From positions 5,865 to 69,864 of the forward strand of contig CAZVLN010000010.1 in NCBI GenBank assembly GCA_964627995.1: a stretch of 64,000 bases of DNA, in the 5' to 3' direction. Origin of the DNA: JAWLFI01 sp964627995 (GTDB taxonomy: Bacteria; Bacteroidota; Bacteroidia; Chitinophagales; Saprospiraceae). A program made the position numbers and the translations under genes. This document shows, piece after piece, positions 1 to 8,312 of this stretch. How positions within the stretch are numbered: the stretch's first letter is position 1; the number at the start of each line of letters is the position of its first letter. The notes beneath the pieces were generated by a model. The model did not search any database. It was not told where the DNA came from and saw only the letters and a list, made by a program, of their open reading frames with translations.

Positions 1-111
1 GGATACAAAGCATATAATATTTGCGAATGTTCTCCGTATTTAATAAGAACCCTTGCTTGAAGTCTACTTTTTCTAGACTCTACAATTCCAACCAAAAAAT
101 CCTAACATCCT

Positions 112-705
112 CTAGAGGATATAACGTATAGCAACTTGAGAACATCTCCAAACATAAAATTTGCCACCCCCATATTCATAATTTAAAAAGTCATAGGCTG
201 GTCTCCAGGCACCACTTATATTAAAGCTATTCCATCTTAGACTTAATCCCAAACCAAATGTAACTCCCGAGGTCATAAAAGTTTCGCCATAATCTCTTAG
301 ACCTCCGCGATCAGAGTAATCCGCTTGTGCTATATGAAAACCGGTTGTTCCAAAAGCGGTCACCAATCGCCTAGAGTTAGAATTTAGCGGATAGTGATAT
401 TCATAAGCGAAAATTGCCCCTATACGGGTATTTTCACCACCACCTAACCATCCCCCAGGAATTCTATATCCCAAATTTACTGAGAAAGAAGAAAAAGGCG
501 CGAAGAATTGATTGTAACTTAGTCCAACCGTTGTATAATACCCAGTAGCTAAACCAATAGATTTAGATTCTGAGAGTAATTTTTTTACATCTTTCTGCTC
601 TGATTGCATTTTTATGCTCTCCGAAGAAGTAACATCTTGAGCGATGACGCTCAAATTAGCAATCGTAAAAACCAAAGAAAAAAATATAATCCATAAGTAT
701 TTCAT
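112..705 (-). CDS. Secreted protein of unknown function, probably a small outer-membrane beta-barrel
   Basis: A 197-residue protein that I do not recognise as a named family. Residues 1-22 form a clear signal peptide (MKYLW, a hydrophobic core, then a cut after VIAQ). The mature part, from about residue 50, alternates short amphipathic strands rich in Gly, Tyr, Phe and Ser (for example TTVGLSYNQFF, SFSVNLGYRIP, IGAIFAYEYHYPL, VTFGLGLSLRWNSF) and ends in an aromatic/hydrophobic strand, IRYIL. That pattern suits a Bacteroidota outer-membrane barrel of about eight strands. It is a lone gene, divergent from the dksA-like gene, and its DNA looks AT-richer than that of the housekeeping genes. The location is inferred and the function unknown. 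Confidence 0.6.
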   Translation of the reverse strand: MKYLWIIFFSLVFTIANLSVIAQDVTSSESIKMQSEQKDVKKLLSESKSIGLATGYYTTVGLSYNQFFAPFSSFSVNLGYRIPGGWLGGGENTRIGAIFAYEYHYPLNSNSRRLVTAFGTTGFHIAQADYSDRGGLRDYGETFMTSGVTFGLGLSLRWNSFNISGAWRPAYDFLNYEYGGGKFYVWRCSQVAIRYIL

Positions 706-1067
706 AATACTTCATTTATACTTTACCAAAAGCAATAAAGGTTTAAAAAATAATCTACGGAAGAAAAGTAAGTTAAATAACCTGTCAAACCAAGTAAACT
801 AGCTATAAAAAGTGCATAGACACCTTAATTTTACTGGATACAAGTCTTTTTAAGCCTAAAATTCGATAAATGTGCCGTTATTGAATTGATTAATAAGAAA
901 ACATAGGTCGAAAACCAGTCTTTACATTTTCTTTTCACTCCGAATAACTACCCCAAAAACGATAAGTAGAAGCGATATAGAAAATGTATCTTTGTCGACA
1001 AATTCCTCAAATAATGTATATCTGGAATTCACGATACCTACTATTTAGTAAATAAAATCAATATCTC
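706..1067. promoter_or_regulatory. AT-rich divergent intergenic region with a TAnnTTTG promoter element
   Basis: This 362-base stretch has no convincing ORF. On the plus strand TATCTTTG at 987-994 matches the Bacteroidota -7 element TAnnTTTG and lies about 74 bases before the dksA-like start codon. I see no good TTG-type -33 box at the usual distance. Nothing clear was found for the minus-strand gene at 705. Confidence 0.5.
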
Positions 1068-1421
1068 ATGAAGACCCGATACTCTGATGAAGACCTCAAA
1101 GAATTCGAAGCTTTAATTGATAAGAAACTTGAGCGCGCGCAAAGCCAACTAGATTATTATGAAGAATTATTACAAGAAAATGAAAATGAGAAGGTAAAAG
1201 GCATGGAAGATAGTGCGCTTTCAGTGGAAAACGAGTCAGCTGTAAAACACGCTGGACGCATGCGTAAACACATCCAACATCTACAAAAAGCAAAAGAGCG
1301 CGTTCACAAAAAAACATATGGAATTTGTCGCGATACCGGCAAACTCATCGCTAAAAATAGACTTTTGGCTGTCCCTCATGCCACACTTTCCATTGAAGCT
1401 AAGCAAAACCGTAAATCTTAA
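1068..1421 (+). CDS. DksA/TraR family protein with a degenerate zinc finger
   Basis: A 117-residue DksA/TraR-type regulator. Residues 1-80 are a charged, helical, coiled-coil-like N-terminus, followed by the C-terminal finger region YGICRDTG (84-91) and the family tail VPHATLSIEAK (102-112). Canonical DksA has four zinc-binding Cys; here only Cys87 is present, a state I associate with the Bacteroidota version of the family. DksA proteins bind RNA polymerase in the secondary channel and modulate initiation with ppGpp; whether this variant does so is inference. It lies 8 bases before lspA and probably shares its transcript. A TATCTTTG element at 987-994 is the likely promoter. Confidence 0.85.
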   Translation: MKTRYSDEDLKEFEALIDKKLERAQSQLDYYEELLQENENEKVKGMEDSALSVENESAVKHAGRMRKHIQHLQKAKERVHKKTYGICRDTGKLIAKNRLLAVPHATLSIEAKQNRKS

Positions 1422-1429
1422 TTGAATCA

Positions 1430-2086
1430 ATGATGAAAACAAATAAAGAGAAGCTCTTTTGGGTTCTTTTCACCATTTTATTAGTACTCATTATTGACCA
1501 AGCCTCAAAATTTTGGATAAAAACCCATATGAATTATGGTGAAGAGTTTCTCATTTTTGGTCAAAGCTGGGCTCGCATTCATTTCGTTGAAAATGAGGGT
1601 ATGGCATTTGGAATGGCCTTTGGCGGGTCATGGGGAAAGATTTTTTTAACGGTCTTTAGACTATTTGCTGCACTTTTTTTGGTATACCTGATTCATACGC
1701 TGATGAAAGTTCAAGAGCGATTGGGTTTACTCATAAGTTTGGGATTAATCTTAGCTGGGGCTATTGGAAACATAATTGATAGTTTATTCTATGGCGTATT
1801 GTTTTCAGAGTCATCCGTGTATGGCGACCCCGCTGTATTCTTGCCTAAAGAGGGAGGATATGGCGCATTTTTGATGGGAAAAGTTGTCGATATGCTCTAT
1901 TTTCCTTTGTTTTCCTTCCACTGGCCTGAAGCGATTCCAATATGGGGAGGAGATCAGTTCGAGTTTTTCAAACCTGTTTTCAATGTAGCAGACAGCGCAA
2001 TAACCATAGGTGTGGCTATGCTACTTGTTTTCTATCGAGATTTTTTTGTAAGCGAAAAAAATAAACCGACTCAAACTTCAGAATAA
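1430..2086 (+). CDS. lspA: Lipoprotein signal peptidase (signal peptidase II)
   Basis: A 218-residue inner-membrane aspartyl protease that cleaves the signal peptide from prolipoproteins after Lgt has attached diacylglycerol to the lipobox Cys. Several hydrophobic segments are visible (about 10-26, 70-92, 98-115, 189-203). Conserved blocks are IIDQASKFW (21-29), VENEGMAFG (53-61), GNIID (113-117), VVDM (152-155) and FNVADS (184-189); by comparison with LspA, Asp154 and Asp188 are the catalytic pair. The protein is longer than the usual 160-170 residues because of insertions around 120-180, which I associate with Bacteroidota LspA. A hairpin terminator follows. The lipoproteins in this window, and lgt at 8313, fit with it. 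Confidence 0.95.
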   Translation: MMKTNKEKLFWVLFTILLVLIIDQASKFWIKTHMNYGEEFLIFGQSWARIHFVENEGMAFGMAFGGSWGKIFLTVFRLFAALFLVYLIHTLMKVQERLGLLISLGLILAGAIGNIIDSLFYGVLFSESSVYGDPAVFLPKEGGYGAFLMGKVVDMLYFPLFSFHWPEAIPIWGGDQFEFFKPVFNVADSAITIGVAMLLVFYRDFFVSEKNKPTQTSE

Positions 2087-2114
2087 TTTATTCCTTTTAA
2101 ATCGAGCAAGTGAC

Positions 2115-2142
2115 TCCTCGTGCTATATGCTACGAGGTTTTT
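2115..2142 (+). terminator. Rho-independent terminator after lspA
   Basis: Arms CCTCGT (2116-2121) and ACGAGG (2132-2137) enclose a 10-base loop and are followed by a run of five T. It lies about 30 bases past the lspA stop codon. Confidence 0.75.
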
Positions 2143-2206
2143 GAGAAATTGGGTTTACTGTTGTTGGGATGGGACAGAATAGTAAGCTGAAAAAAAAGAG
2201 GTAGAA

Positions 2207-2536
2207 TTAACTCTCAATAGTGGATGGTTTTTCCGCGGCCATAAAATTTTTCATAGCTTTTTCAGCACGTAATACCGTAGGATAATGTATATTATAATAT
2301 ACAAATTTCCCTTCGCGCCTGGCTTGCAGAACACCAGCCAATCTCATAATCCGAAGATGTTGAGAAGTGACAGATTGTTCAATGCCCAATCCTTGATAAA
2401 TTTTATTCACATTGACCGTGCCTTGACGATCAATAAACTCCAAAATTTGGAGCCGTAATGGGTGTGCTAATGCGCGAAGCATCTCAACCGAAGTTTTGAG
2501 ATGCTCCTTGTCAAATGTTACTGTTGTCCTTTCCAT
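2207..2536 (-). CDS. ArsR/SmtB-family winged-helix transcriptional regulator (copy 1)
   Basis: A 109-residue DNA-binding repressor-type protein. The core runs ALAHPLRLQILEFI (22-35), a recognition helix around EQSVTSQHLRIMRLAG (53-68), and a beta-wing RREGKFVYYNI (73-83). It contains no Cys and lacks the ELCVCD-type metal site, so metal sensing at the classical alpha-3 site is unlikely; the ligand is unknown. A paralogue sits just upstream at 2755-3096 on the same strand with an almost identical recognition helix (EQSVASQHL). The palindrome ATATGCATAT at 2579-2588, about 45 bases before the start codon, could be an operator, but this is only a guess. Confidence 0.88.
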   Translation of the reverse strand: MERTTVTFDKEHLKTSVEMLRALAHPLRLQILEFIDRQGTVNVNKIYQGLGIEQSVTSQHLRIMRLAGVLQARREGKFVYYNIHYPTVLRAEKAMKNFMAAEKPSTIES

Positions 2537-2636
2537 GCGTTTTCTTATTTATTGATATGTGACCTAAGTAGAAACAAATATGCATATAAAAAATCGTAAT
2601 TCAAAGATCACCACACACGCGCATAGAGTAAAACTT

Positions 2637-2664
2637 TAATCAGCGACGTTTAACTCGCTGATTA
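2637..2664 (-). terminator. Perfect 10-bp-stem hairpin between the two ArsR genes
   Basis: TAATCAGCGA (2637-2646) and TCGCTGATTA (2655-2664) are perfect inverted repeats around an 8-base loop. On the minus strand the hairpin is followed by AAGTTTT, so it may terminate the upstream ArsR gene (stop at 2755). An attenuator or protein-binding site cannot be excluded. Confidence 0.5.
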
Positions 2665-2754
2665 TCAGTTATTTTTCTTTGTAAAAAATTTTTGAAAAAA
2701 GTTTATAACTTGTTAGCTATCAAACAAATTACAAGCTTTATGTAAAGTATATGT

Positions 2755-3096
2755 TTAACTTGCTAAATCCTCCACTAATCGACTGATTTGGGCCAATCGC
2801 TCATTGTCTATAGAGTAATAAATAAACTTCCCATCGCGATCTGTATTAACTACTCCCGCACGGCGAAGAATAGCTAAGTGTTGAGAGGCTACACTTTGCT
2901 CTAAGCGAAGTTTTATGTATATATCTGTTACCGTAAGTGATTCGTTTTCTTCCAACAAATTAATAATTCGTTGACGTAACTTGTGGTTAACAGCGCGCAA
3001 TACAAGCACAGCTTTTCTTAAATCAGCATAGTCTAAGTGGATGTCTTTATCTCCTCCCTCTCGTAATGTAACATTTTCGTTCTTGTCCTTACTCAT
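2755..3096 (-). CDS. ArsR/SmtB-family winged-helix transcriptional regulator (copy 2)
   Basis: A 113-residue paralogue of the neighbouring ArsR protein. The HTH core is LRAVNHKLRQRIINLL (33-48), a recognition helix at EQSVASQHLAILRRAG (68-83), and a wing at DRDGKFIYYSID (87-98). It has no Cys residues, so the classical arsenic/antimony site is absent. The N-terminal 25 residues are charged and probably disordered. The gene is separated from copy 1 by about 220 bases holding a strong hairpin, so the two are probably separate units despite sharing a strand. A 15-base perfect inverted repeat at 3141-3155 upstream is a candidate autoregulatory operator. Confidence 0.88.
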   Translation of the reverse strand: MSKDKNENVTLREGGDKDIHLDYADLRKAVLVLRAVNHKLRQRIINLLEENESLTVTDIYIKLRLEQSVASQHLAILRRAGVVNTDRDGKFIYYSIDNERLAQISRLVEDLAS

Positions 3097-3140
3097 TGTT
3101 CCGGTTTTGTGTTATTAGATTATACATAGGACTAATGCAT

Positions 3141-3155
3141 AAACTGTACCAGTTT
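3141..3155. promoter_or_regulatory. Candidate operator: 15-base inverted repeat upstream of ArsR copy 2
   Basis: AAACTG-TAC-CAGTTT is a perfect dyad (6-base arms, 3-base spacer) about 45 bases upstream of the start codon at 3096. ArsR proteins bind such dyads as dimers. The assignment is inferred from position and symmetry alone. Confidence 0.35.
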
Positions 3156-3243
3156 TTTATTTCACGATTAAAATATATGTAAATCCATATCAATCAGTGA
3201 TTTCCATACAAAATTTTTGCATCTACTATTATAACGCATTTTT

Positions 3244-3936
3244 CTAGATAAGAGTTTTCTTTGACTGTGTTATATTAGGATTTTTTAAATATTTTGGTGT
3301 GATATAGGCAGTGGATGAATAATCTTGAGCCTTCCAGGAGCTAAAAATCAAAGGCCCCATATGCCGAGCTGAAGATCTAACACCACTATCTTTACAATGA
3401 TTGGATATCTCGGGTATTGTTAATGCTTTTTCCACGCCATCTCCGCTTAAGTAAACTAAATCGGATTGATGCAAATACTCTTGAACAAACTCCGTCTCGA
3501 GAAGAACGGGCTTTGCTGCTTTAATTTCCTGCTGCTTATTCGAATAAATGCCTGCGTAGACTTCCATACGTCTCGCATCGATCAAAGGGCAGTGTATAGC
3601 GTTGCTGCTATTTCCAATTTTACGGATAGATCCCGCAGCTAATATGGCTAAAGAGTTAATACCTATAAGCGGGACATCTAACCCATAGCAAAACCCCTTA
3701 GCTATCGAAAGACCTACCCGTAGGCCCGTATAAGAACCCGGCCCAATGCTCACCCCGACAGCAGCTATTTCATTGGGGGTAACTCTCGCTTCTTGCAAGC
3801 ATTGCTTCATGAAAACAGCTGTTTTCTCGCTGTGTATGCGCCCTTTTTCTTCCTGTAAAGCTACCATCTGTTCGTCCTCGAACACTGCTACTGAACAGAT
3901 ATCAGTTCCTGTTTCAATCCCAATAAAATAGGACAT
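3244..3936 (-). CDS. tsaB: tRNA threonylcarbamoyladenosine biosynthesis protein TsaB
   Basis: A 230-residue ASKHA-fold protein. It is the partner and scaffold of TsaD in making the t6A modification at position 37 of ANN-decoding tRNAs. The N-terminus FIGIETGTDICSVAVF (4-19) is the first phosphate loop-like strand pair. GPGSYTGLRVG (65-75 region) and the following SIAKGFCYG are TsaB signatures. It begins two bases after the S41 protease gene ends and is the last gene of the minus-strand set that starts near 7140. TsaD, TsaC and TsaE are not in this window. Confidence 0.93.
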   Translation of the reverse strand: MSYFIGIETGTDICSVAVFEDEQMVALQEEKGRIHSEKTAVFMKQCLQEARVTPNEIAAVGVSIGPGSYTGLRVGLSIAKGFCYGLDVPLIGINSLAILAAGSIRKIGNSSNAIHCPLIDARRMEVYAGIYSNKQQEIKAAKPVLLETEFVQEYLHQSDLVYLSGDGVEKALTIPEISNHCKDSGVRSSARHMGPLIFSSWKAQDYSSTAYITPKYLKNPNITQSKKTLI

Positions 3937-3938
3937 AC

Positions 3939-5594
3939 CTAATTGTTTATAGACAAAATACGATTGTACCGCTCTTTGTCATTCAATACTTCTACAGCAA
4001 CATTAATCTCGGGGTCAAACTGTAGTTTTCGGATGAGCCTCCCTTCTAAATATTCAAATCGAGATACAATTTCTTCAGAAATCATATTTGAAATTAGCTC
4101 CTTATTATCTTCAAGAGCAGCTACTTTAGCCTTTTCAATTCTCTTTTCAGCATTTTCAATATCATTTTCGATCTCTTCCCAGTATCCATATTTTTCAGCT
4201 ACTTCTCGTAATTCTCTTAACTCCTTCTCAGCAGCAAACTCCAGCTGTACTTCATCCGAGAAAATATAATCTAAAAACTTATCGTAACCGGAAAACATAA
4301 AGGTTCGCGGATCTTTAACTTGCACACTTTGATCTTGATTAATGTAATTAGTCACAAATTTGAAAATCGCATTCTTCTTTTTTAAAGCCAGCAAAATCTC
4401 TTGGTCCTGAAAAGGGTCAAGCTGAATATCAGGCAGGACACCACCACCACCGTAAACCGTCCTCCCTGCTTTCGTTTTGTACCTGTTGGATTGGCTGGCG
4501 GAGTCCGTTATATTTATGGCTCTTCCGTTTTCATATACTGCGCTCTGAATAGATCGTCCGCTTGGAATATAATACCGGCTTGTCGTAATCTTAACTTGGT
4601 TATTATAATTTAAGGTTTTTACATTTTGAACAAGACCCTTACCAAAAGTACGTTGCCCCATAACCACAGCGCGATCATAATCCTGAAGCGCACCCGACAC
4701 AATCTCAGAAGCCGAAGCGGAACGGTCGTCTACCAGAACAATTAAAGGTAAGTCCGGGAACTGGACATCGCTCCGGGTGCGAAAAAGCTGATCGCGTTCT
4801 TCTACCTTACTGCGCGTACTTACCACCGTTTCTCCTTTAGGAACAAACAAATTGGTAAGTTGAACAGCCTCACTTAAAAGCCCCCCACCGTTCTGCCGCA
4901 GATCCAAAATGAGCCCATCCAGGGAACCGTCATTATCCTGCATCAGGCTTTCAATCGCCGCTTTAACATTGCCGCTGGCTTGCTGGGTGAAAGTCGATAA
5001 GTTGACATACCCTACCCCGGCAGCCACGAGCTCTTTATGTGGCACATTGGGTAATGAGATCTGCTCGCGAAACAACTCTACTTCAATCTCCTCTCCCGTT
5101 CCCGGTCGACGAATTTTTAGCTGAAGACCCGTGCCGCTCGCCCCTCTAAGCATGAGCTTGGCCTTCTTTAGTCCAATTGTCTCAACGGACATTCCGCCAA
5201 TTCCTATCACTTGATCTCCCGCTTTTAAGCCTGCATCATCGGCTGCATAGTCTCGATAAGGTTGAGTAATCGTTAAATATCCGTCGATTTCTACAATCTC
5301 TGCTCCAATACCCTCGTATTTACCTTCCTTCTCCAACTTATACCGTTCTATTTCTGACTCAGAATAGAAGACAGTATATGGATCCATGGATTCTACCATA
5401 GCGTCGATAGCGGTAGCCATGAGGGAGCTAGGGTCCAACTCGTCTACGTAAGAATGGTTCAGCTCTTTGTACAGGGCTGTGAATATTTCCAGGTTTTTAC
5501 TGATTTCAAAATAGCGGTTGTTATCCGCAGGCCCCAGTTGATTTGACAAGAAGATCAAGGTGAAACCGATAAGTAGTAATTGGCGCTTTATCAT
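3939..5594 (-). CDS. S41-family C-terminal processing peptidase (CtpA/Tsp-like) with PDZ domain
   Basis: A 551-residue exported protease. Residues 1-20 form a signal peptide or membrane anchor. A helical N-domain (30-90) is followed by a PDZ domain (about 92-175; GIGAEI, AGLKAGDQVIGIGG). The S41 catalytic core (185-390) holds DLRQNGGG (231-238), SASASE (292-297) and FGKG (317-320). By alignment with tail-specific proteases the Ser/Lys dyad is Ser294 and Lys319. The last 150 residues are a helical tail rich in Glu and Lys, common in Bacteroidota S41 proteins. It cleaves near C-termini of envelope proteins; the substrates here are unknown. Its gene lies two bases before tsaB, suggesting cotranscription. 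Confidence 0.93.
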   Translation of the reverse strand: MIKRQLLLIGFTLIFLSNQLGPADNNRYFEISKNLEIFTALYKELNHSYVDELDPSSLMATAIDAMVESMDPYTVFYSESEIERYKLEKEGKYEGIGAEIVEIDGYLTITQPYRDYAADDAGLKAGDQVIGIGGMSVETIGLKKAKLMLRGASGTGLQLKIRRPGTGEEIEVELFREQISLPNVPHKELVAAGVGYVNLSTFTQQASGNVKAAIESLMQDNDGSLDGLILDLRQNGGGLLSEAVQLTNLFVPKGETVVSTRSKVEERDQLFRTRSDVQFPDLPLIVLVDDRSASASEIVSGALQDYDRAVVMGQRTFGKGLVQNVKTLNYNNQVKITTSRYYIPSGRSIQSAVYENGRAINITDSASQSNRYKTKAGRTVYGGGGVLPDIQLDPFQDQEILLALKKKNAIFKFVTNYINQDQSVQVKDPRTFMFSGYDKFLDYIFSDEVQLEFAAEKELRELREVAEKYGYWEEIENDIENAEKRIEKAKVAALEDNKELISNMISEEIVSRFEYLEGRLIRKLQFDPEINVAVEVLNDKERYNRILSINN

Positions 5595-5663
5595 AATTCG
5601 GTGCGATTGCTAATTTTATATAATGTTTGGCTGATACAGCTAGAACGATAGCGAATATAAAAA

Positions 5664-6440
5664 CTATTTTTCGGGATGGTTATGTAAAAATCGAAGCAGT
5701 CCTTCGCGGAGTTCTTTGGGTCGCTCCGCGTGAACCCAATGCCCCGCATTCAATTTCTGAAACTCAACTTCTTCAAATTTATTGCGTATCAATTCTTCAT
5801 CTTCCGTCCGAATGTATTTAGACTGAGTTCCGTTTACAAACAAACTGGGCGTTTTTATTGAACGGTCTATTGAAATACCAGACAATATATCCTCATAATG
5901 CTCTTCAATAGCCTCTAAGTTCATTCGCCAGCTGTAATTCCCGTCCGACTCCCGCTTAAGATTCTTGAGTAGGAATAGCTGAATTGATTTCTCCGGAATA
6001 TATTTGGCTAATACCTCTTGTGCTTCAGATCTACTTTCAATCTGCTGAACTGGAACTGCTTTTAAAGCCTTGAAAATGGGTCCATGGCCCGGAGGATAGG
6101 CTTGAGGCCCTATATCTACTACTACTAGTCTGCTTAATCGGTCTGGATAGGTCTTCGTGAACTCCATGGCTGTCTTACCTCCCATAGAGTGGCCCAAAAT
6201 GGTTGCCCGATCCATATCTAATATATCCATCAGATTTTTCAGATCTTCGGCCATCGCAGGATAGTTAATGGTGGAATCGTGAAAAGAACGGCCGTGATTT
6301 CTCTGATCGACAAGTATCACTCGATAATCTGAGGCTATGGAACCTGCGAAGGTCTTCCAGTTATCCAGCATGCCAAACAAACCGTGTAAAATAATAATGG
6401 GCTCGCCTTCACCCATAATCTTATGATGTAACTTTCTCAT
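5664..6440 (-). CDS. Alpha/beta-fold hydrolase, YbfF-like esterase
   Basis: A 258-residue cytosolic hydrolase. The oxyanion region LHGLFGMLDNW (18-28), the strand VDQRNHGRS (44-52) and the nucleophile elbow GHSMGG (83-88, Ser85) match the YbfF/acyl-CoA esterase group. The downstream acid is probably in the VNGTQSKY segment, and the catalytic His in NAGHWVHAE near residue 235. The substrate is unknown; small acyl esters are typical. The start codon is one base past the stop of the CrtA-like gene, so the two are cotranscribed, and the S41 gene follows 69 bases downstream. Confidence 0.85.
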   Translation of the reverse strand: MRKLHHKIMGEGEPIIILHGLFGMLDNWKTFAGSIASDYRVILVDQRNHGRSFHDSTINYPAMAEDLKNLMDILDMDRATILGHSMGGKTAMEFTKTYPDRLSRLVVVDIGPQAYPPGHGPIFKALKAVPVQQIESRSEAQEVLAKYIPEKSIQLFLLKNLKRESDGNYSWRMNLEAIEEHYEDILSGISIDRSIKTPSLFVNGTQSKYIRTEDEELIRNKFEEVEFQKLNAGHWVHAERPKELREGLLRFLHNHPEK

Positions 6441-6441
6441 T

Positions 6442-7140
6442 TTATTTCATTTTAAGATCTCTGTAACTTCCCGAAATGGATTTGATCTCAAAGCGGGCAA
6501 ACATATCTTCACTATACCATTTTTCGCGACGCGTTTTTTCAACAATCTCACGGTGGCCTTTATCAGTATAAGCAAAATGCCGCATGGCATCAAGACTTTC
6601 CCAAATACTAAAGGTCGCTTGCATGGCCAGAGGCCATTCTCCTACGCCCTTCGTAAATAAACACCCCGGGGCATCTTCAATAGCTCTGGCTGCCTGACCT
6701 ACATGGCTCCAAAATCGATGCAAACGCAATCCCCGCACACGCGCCCTGGTGAGCACAGCTATTCTTCCTTGATGATCAACAGATGCTTCTTTTAGAGGTT
6801 GAGCGCCATCCCATTTCCCATGAACTTGAACGCATTGCAAACCTACCTTCAATTGCTCCACGGCATAATTGGACCATGGCAAAGAATAGTTTTTTTCTTG
6901 GAGATGCATATCTAATTCTTCCTCGCTCTGCCAAGTCGCAAAATATCCGTACGTGCTCCAGTCCGGCCATAAGCTAAAACCCGAGCCCGCGCCACTTCCC
7001 AGATGCCGGGAGAATACCGGCGCTCTATGTTCTTGCTCCAACGCACGAACTCCCATATCCCGAAAAGCGGCCAGCCGCTCTTTTAATCCCGAAAAGCGGA
7101 AAAGTTGAAAACTGGCATATGACCCGGTAGTTCTTTCCAT
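6442..7140 (-). CDS. Spheroidene monooxygenase (CrtA)-like protein
   Basis: A 232-residue protein when started at the ATG at 7140. A longer reading from an ATG at 7200 adds 20 residues without the family look, and I prefer the shorter one because SFQLFRFSG is where homologues begin. Two ferredoxin-like halves are visible. The second holds ATFSIWESLDAMRHFAYTD and H-x(6)-R-x(4)-KWYSEDMFARF, the signature of CrtA-like proteins. CrtA adds keto groups to acyclic carotenoids in phototrophs; Bacteroidota members of the family are common and their substrate is not established. No other carotenoid gene lies in the window. It is the first gene of the minus-strand set with the hydrolase, S41 protease and tsaB. 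Confidence 0.72.
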   Translation of the reverse strand: MERTTGSYASFQLFRFSGLKERLAAFRDMGVRALEQEHRAPVFSRHLGSGAGSGFSLWPDWSTYGYFATWQSEEELDMHLQEKNYSLPWSNYAVEQLKVGLQCVQVHGKWDGAQPLKEASVDHQGRIAVLTRARVRGLRLHRFWSHVGQAARAIEDAPGCLFTKGVGEWPLAMQATFSIWESLDAMRHFAYTDKGHREIVEKTRREKWYSEDMFARFEIKSISGSYRDLKMK

Positions 7141-7252
7141 GATTATAGTAACGGAACAAGCGCAAAAATGATGCTCGAAATACAAAAAAGGTGATGACAT
7201 TTTTCGATCTTGTGTACATCTGGATTGATCTAATAGCTAAAAACCCTTCACG

Positions 7253-7834
7253 ATGTCTACAAAAAAAAACTACTTCGCTCATGAGACGGCCGTTATTGAT
7301 CCAGATTGTAAGATTGGAAATGGAACAAAAATTTGGCACTTTTCACACATTATGTCACATGCAGACATAGGAGCTCAATGCAATATTGGACAGAATGTAG
7401 TCATTAGCCCGTATGTGCGTCTGGGTGAAAACTGTAAAGTGCAAAACAATGTATCAATTTACACGGGAGTGGTTTGTGAAGATGATGTTTTTCTTGGCCC
7501 CAGTATGGTTTTTACTAATATTACCAATCCCCGCAGTGCTGTCGTTCGTCGGGGCGAGTATGAATCTACACATGTAGGACAAGGAGCGTCTATAGGCGCA
7601 AACGCCACCATCGTTTGTGGTCACGATATAGGTCGGTTTGCATTTATTGGTGCAGGAGCCGTAGTGACCAAGGATGTCCCTGCTTATGCACTACTAGTAG
7701 GTAACCCTGCCAAACAGGTAGGCTGGATGTCTGAATATGGGCATCGGCTGGAATTTGATGCAAAAGGCCGTGCCAGTTGTCCGGAAAGTGGAGACGATTA
7801 TCGCCTTCAAAACGGGCAAGTACAAAAATTATAA
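7253..7834 (+). CDS. Left-handed beta-helix N-acetyltransferase, WbpD/WlbB-like
   Basis: A 193-residue sugar acetyltransferase. Hexapeptide repeats ([IV]GxxxxI) run from residue 13 to about 145 and build a left-handed beta-helix trimer; the C-terminal block GNPAKQVGWMSEYG is typical of the WbpD/WlbB group. These enzymes use acetyl-CoA to acetylate the 3-amino group of UDP-2-acetamido-3-amino-2,3-dideoxy-glucuronate for O-antigen or capsule. The usual partners (WbpB dehydrogenase, WbpE aminotransferase) are absent, so this is an isolated copy. It is divergent from the CrtA-like gene and followed by a GC-rich intergenic repeat. Confidence 0.87.
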   Translation: MSTKKNYFAHETAVIDPDCKIGNGTKIWHFSHIMSHADIGAQCNIGQNVVISPYVRLGENCKVQNNVSIYTGVVCEDDVFLGPSMVFTNITNPRSAVVRRGEYESTHVGQGASIGANATIVCGHDIGRFAFIGAGAVVTKDVPAYALLVGNPAKQVGWMSEYGHRLEFDAKGRASCPESGDDYRLQNGQVQKL

Positions 7835-7984
7835 TTGTCTGCGTGCCTCCACATTCGCCATAAAGACCTCTTGACAGTTTTCCCCCTCAGTGAAAAAACG
7901 TAATCACAAAATAGCTTATCTCTAAGGATGAGCCCCCTTCGTGTAATGCACTTTTTAAGTTGCTGCAATCCTCCATATGAATTT

Positions 7985-8148
7985 GCGTGAGGGATAGCAG
8001 TGGCAGGCAGCACCTCAAGCGGTGAGCAGCCGTAGAGCGAGTAGGTGACCGCAAGGAAACCCCACGCAGCCGAACGGATGCCGACGCTTGAAGTACTGCC
8101 TATGAACGTATAGCCCGGCCGCCAACTGTTGGCGGACACGCCCAAAAC
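7985..8148 (-). repeat. GC-rich hairpin-containing intergenic element, copy A
   Basis: A non-coding block much GC-richer than its flanks, in the 478-base gap between the acetyltransferase and lgt. Read on the minus strand it begins TTTTGGGCGTGTCC (from 8148), continues with a perfect dyad CCGCCAA-CTG-TTGGCGG (8119-8135), then CCGGGCTATACG and CCGTTCGGCTG, and ends near CTGCTATCCCTCACGC at 7985. The same start, GGGCTAT motif and end recur in copies at 16264, 23621, 46917 and 51541. The conserved GGGCGT end faces the 5' end of lgt. Confidence 0.7.
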
Positions 8149-8264
8149 ACTATTCATCTAAAAGTTATAATGATTTTAATTGCTCAATTTATCAGCTTGG
8201 ACAAACTTTTATACCTTGTATGATTCATTCTTCGTTGGAAGACTGAGAGCACGATAAAATCCCG

Positions 8265-8272
8265 TACCTTTG
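8265..8272 (+). promoter_or_regulatory. TACCTTTG promoter -7 element upstream of lgt
   Basis: TACCTTTG is an exact match to TAnnTTTG and lies 40 bases before the lgt ATG. A TTG at 8235-8237 is 27 bases away, farther than the usual spacer, so the -33 box is uncertain. Confidence 0.55.
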
Positions 8273-8312
8273 AGCGAGATTTTTCTGTGATATCCATTTA
8301 AACTCTACTGGT

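Noticed and set aside
1096..1317. Minus-strand ORF opposite the dksA-like gene
   Set aside because: Its product has no domain and the plus-strand frame is a clear family match.
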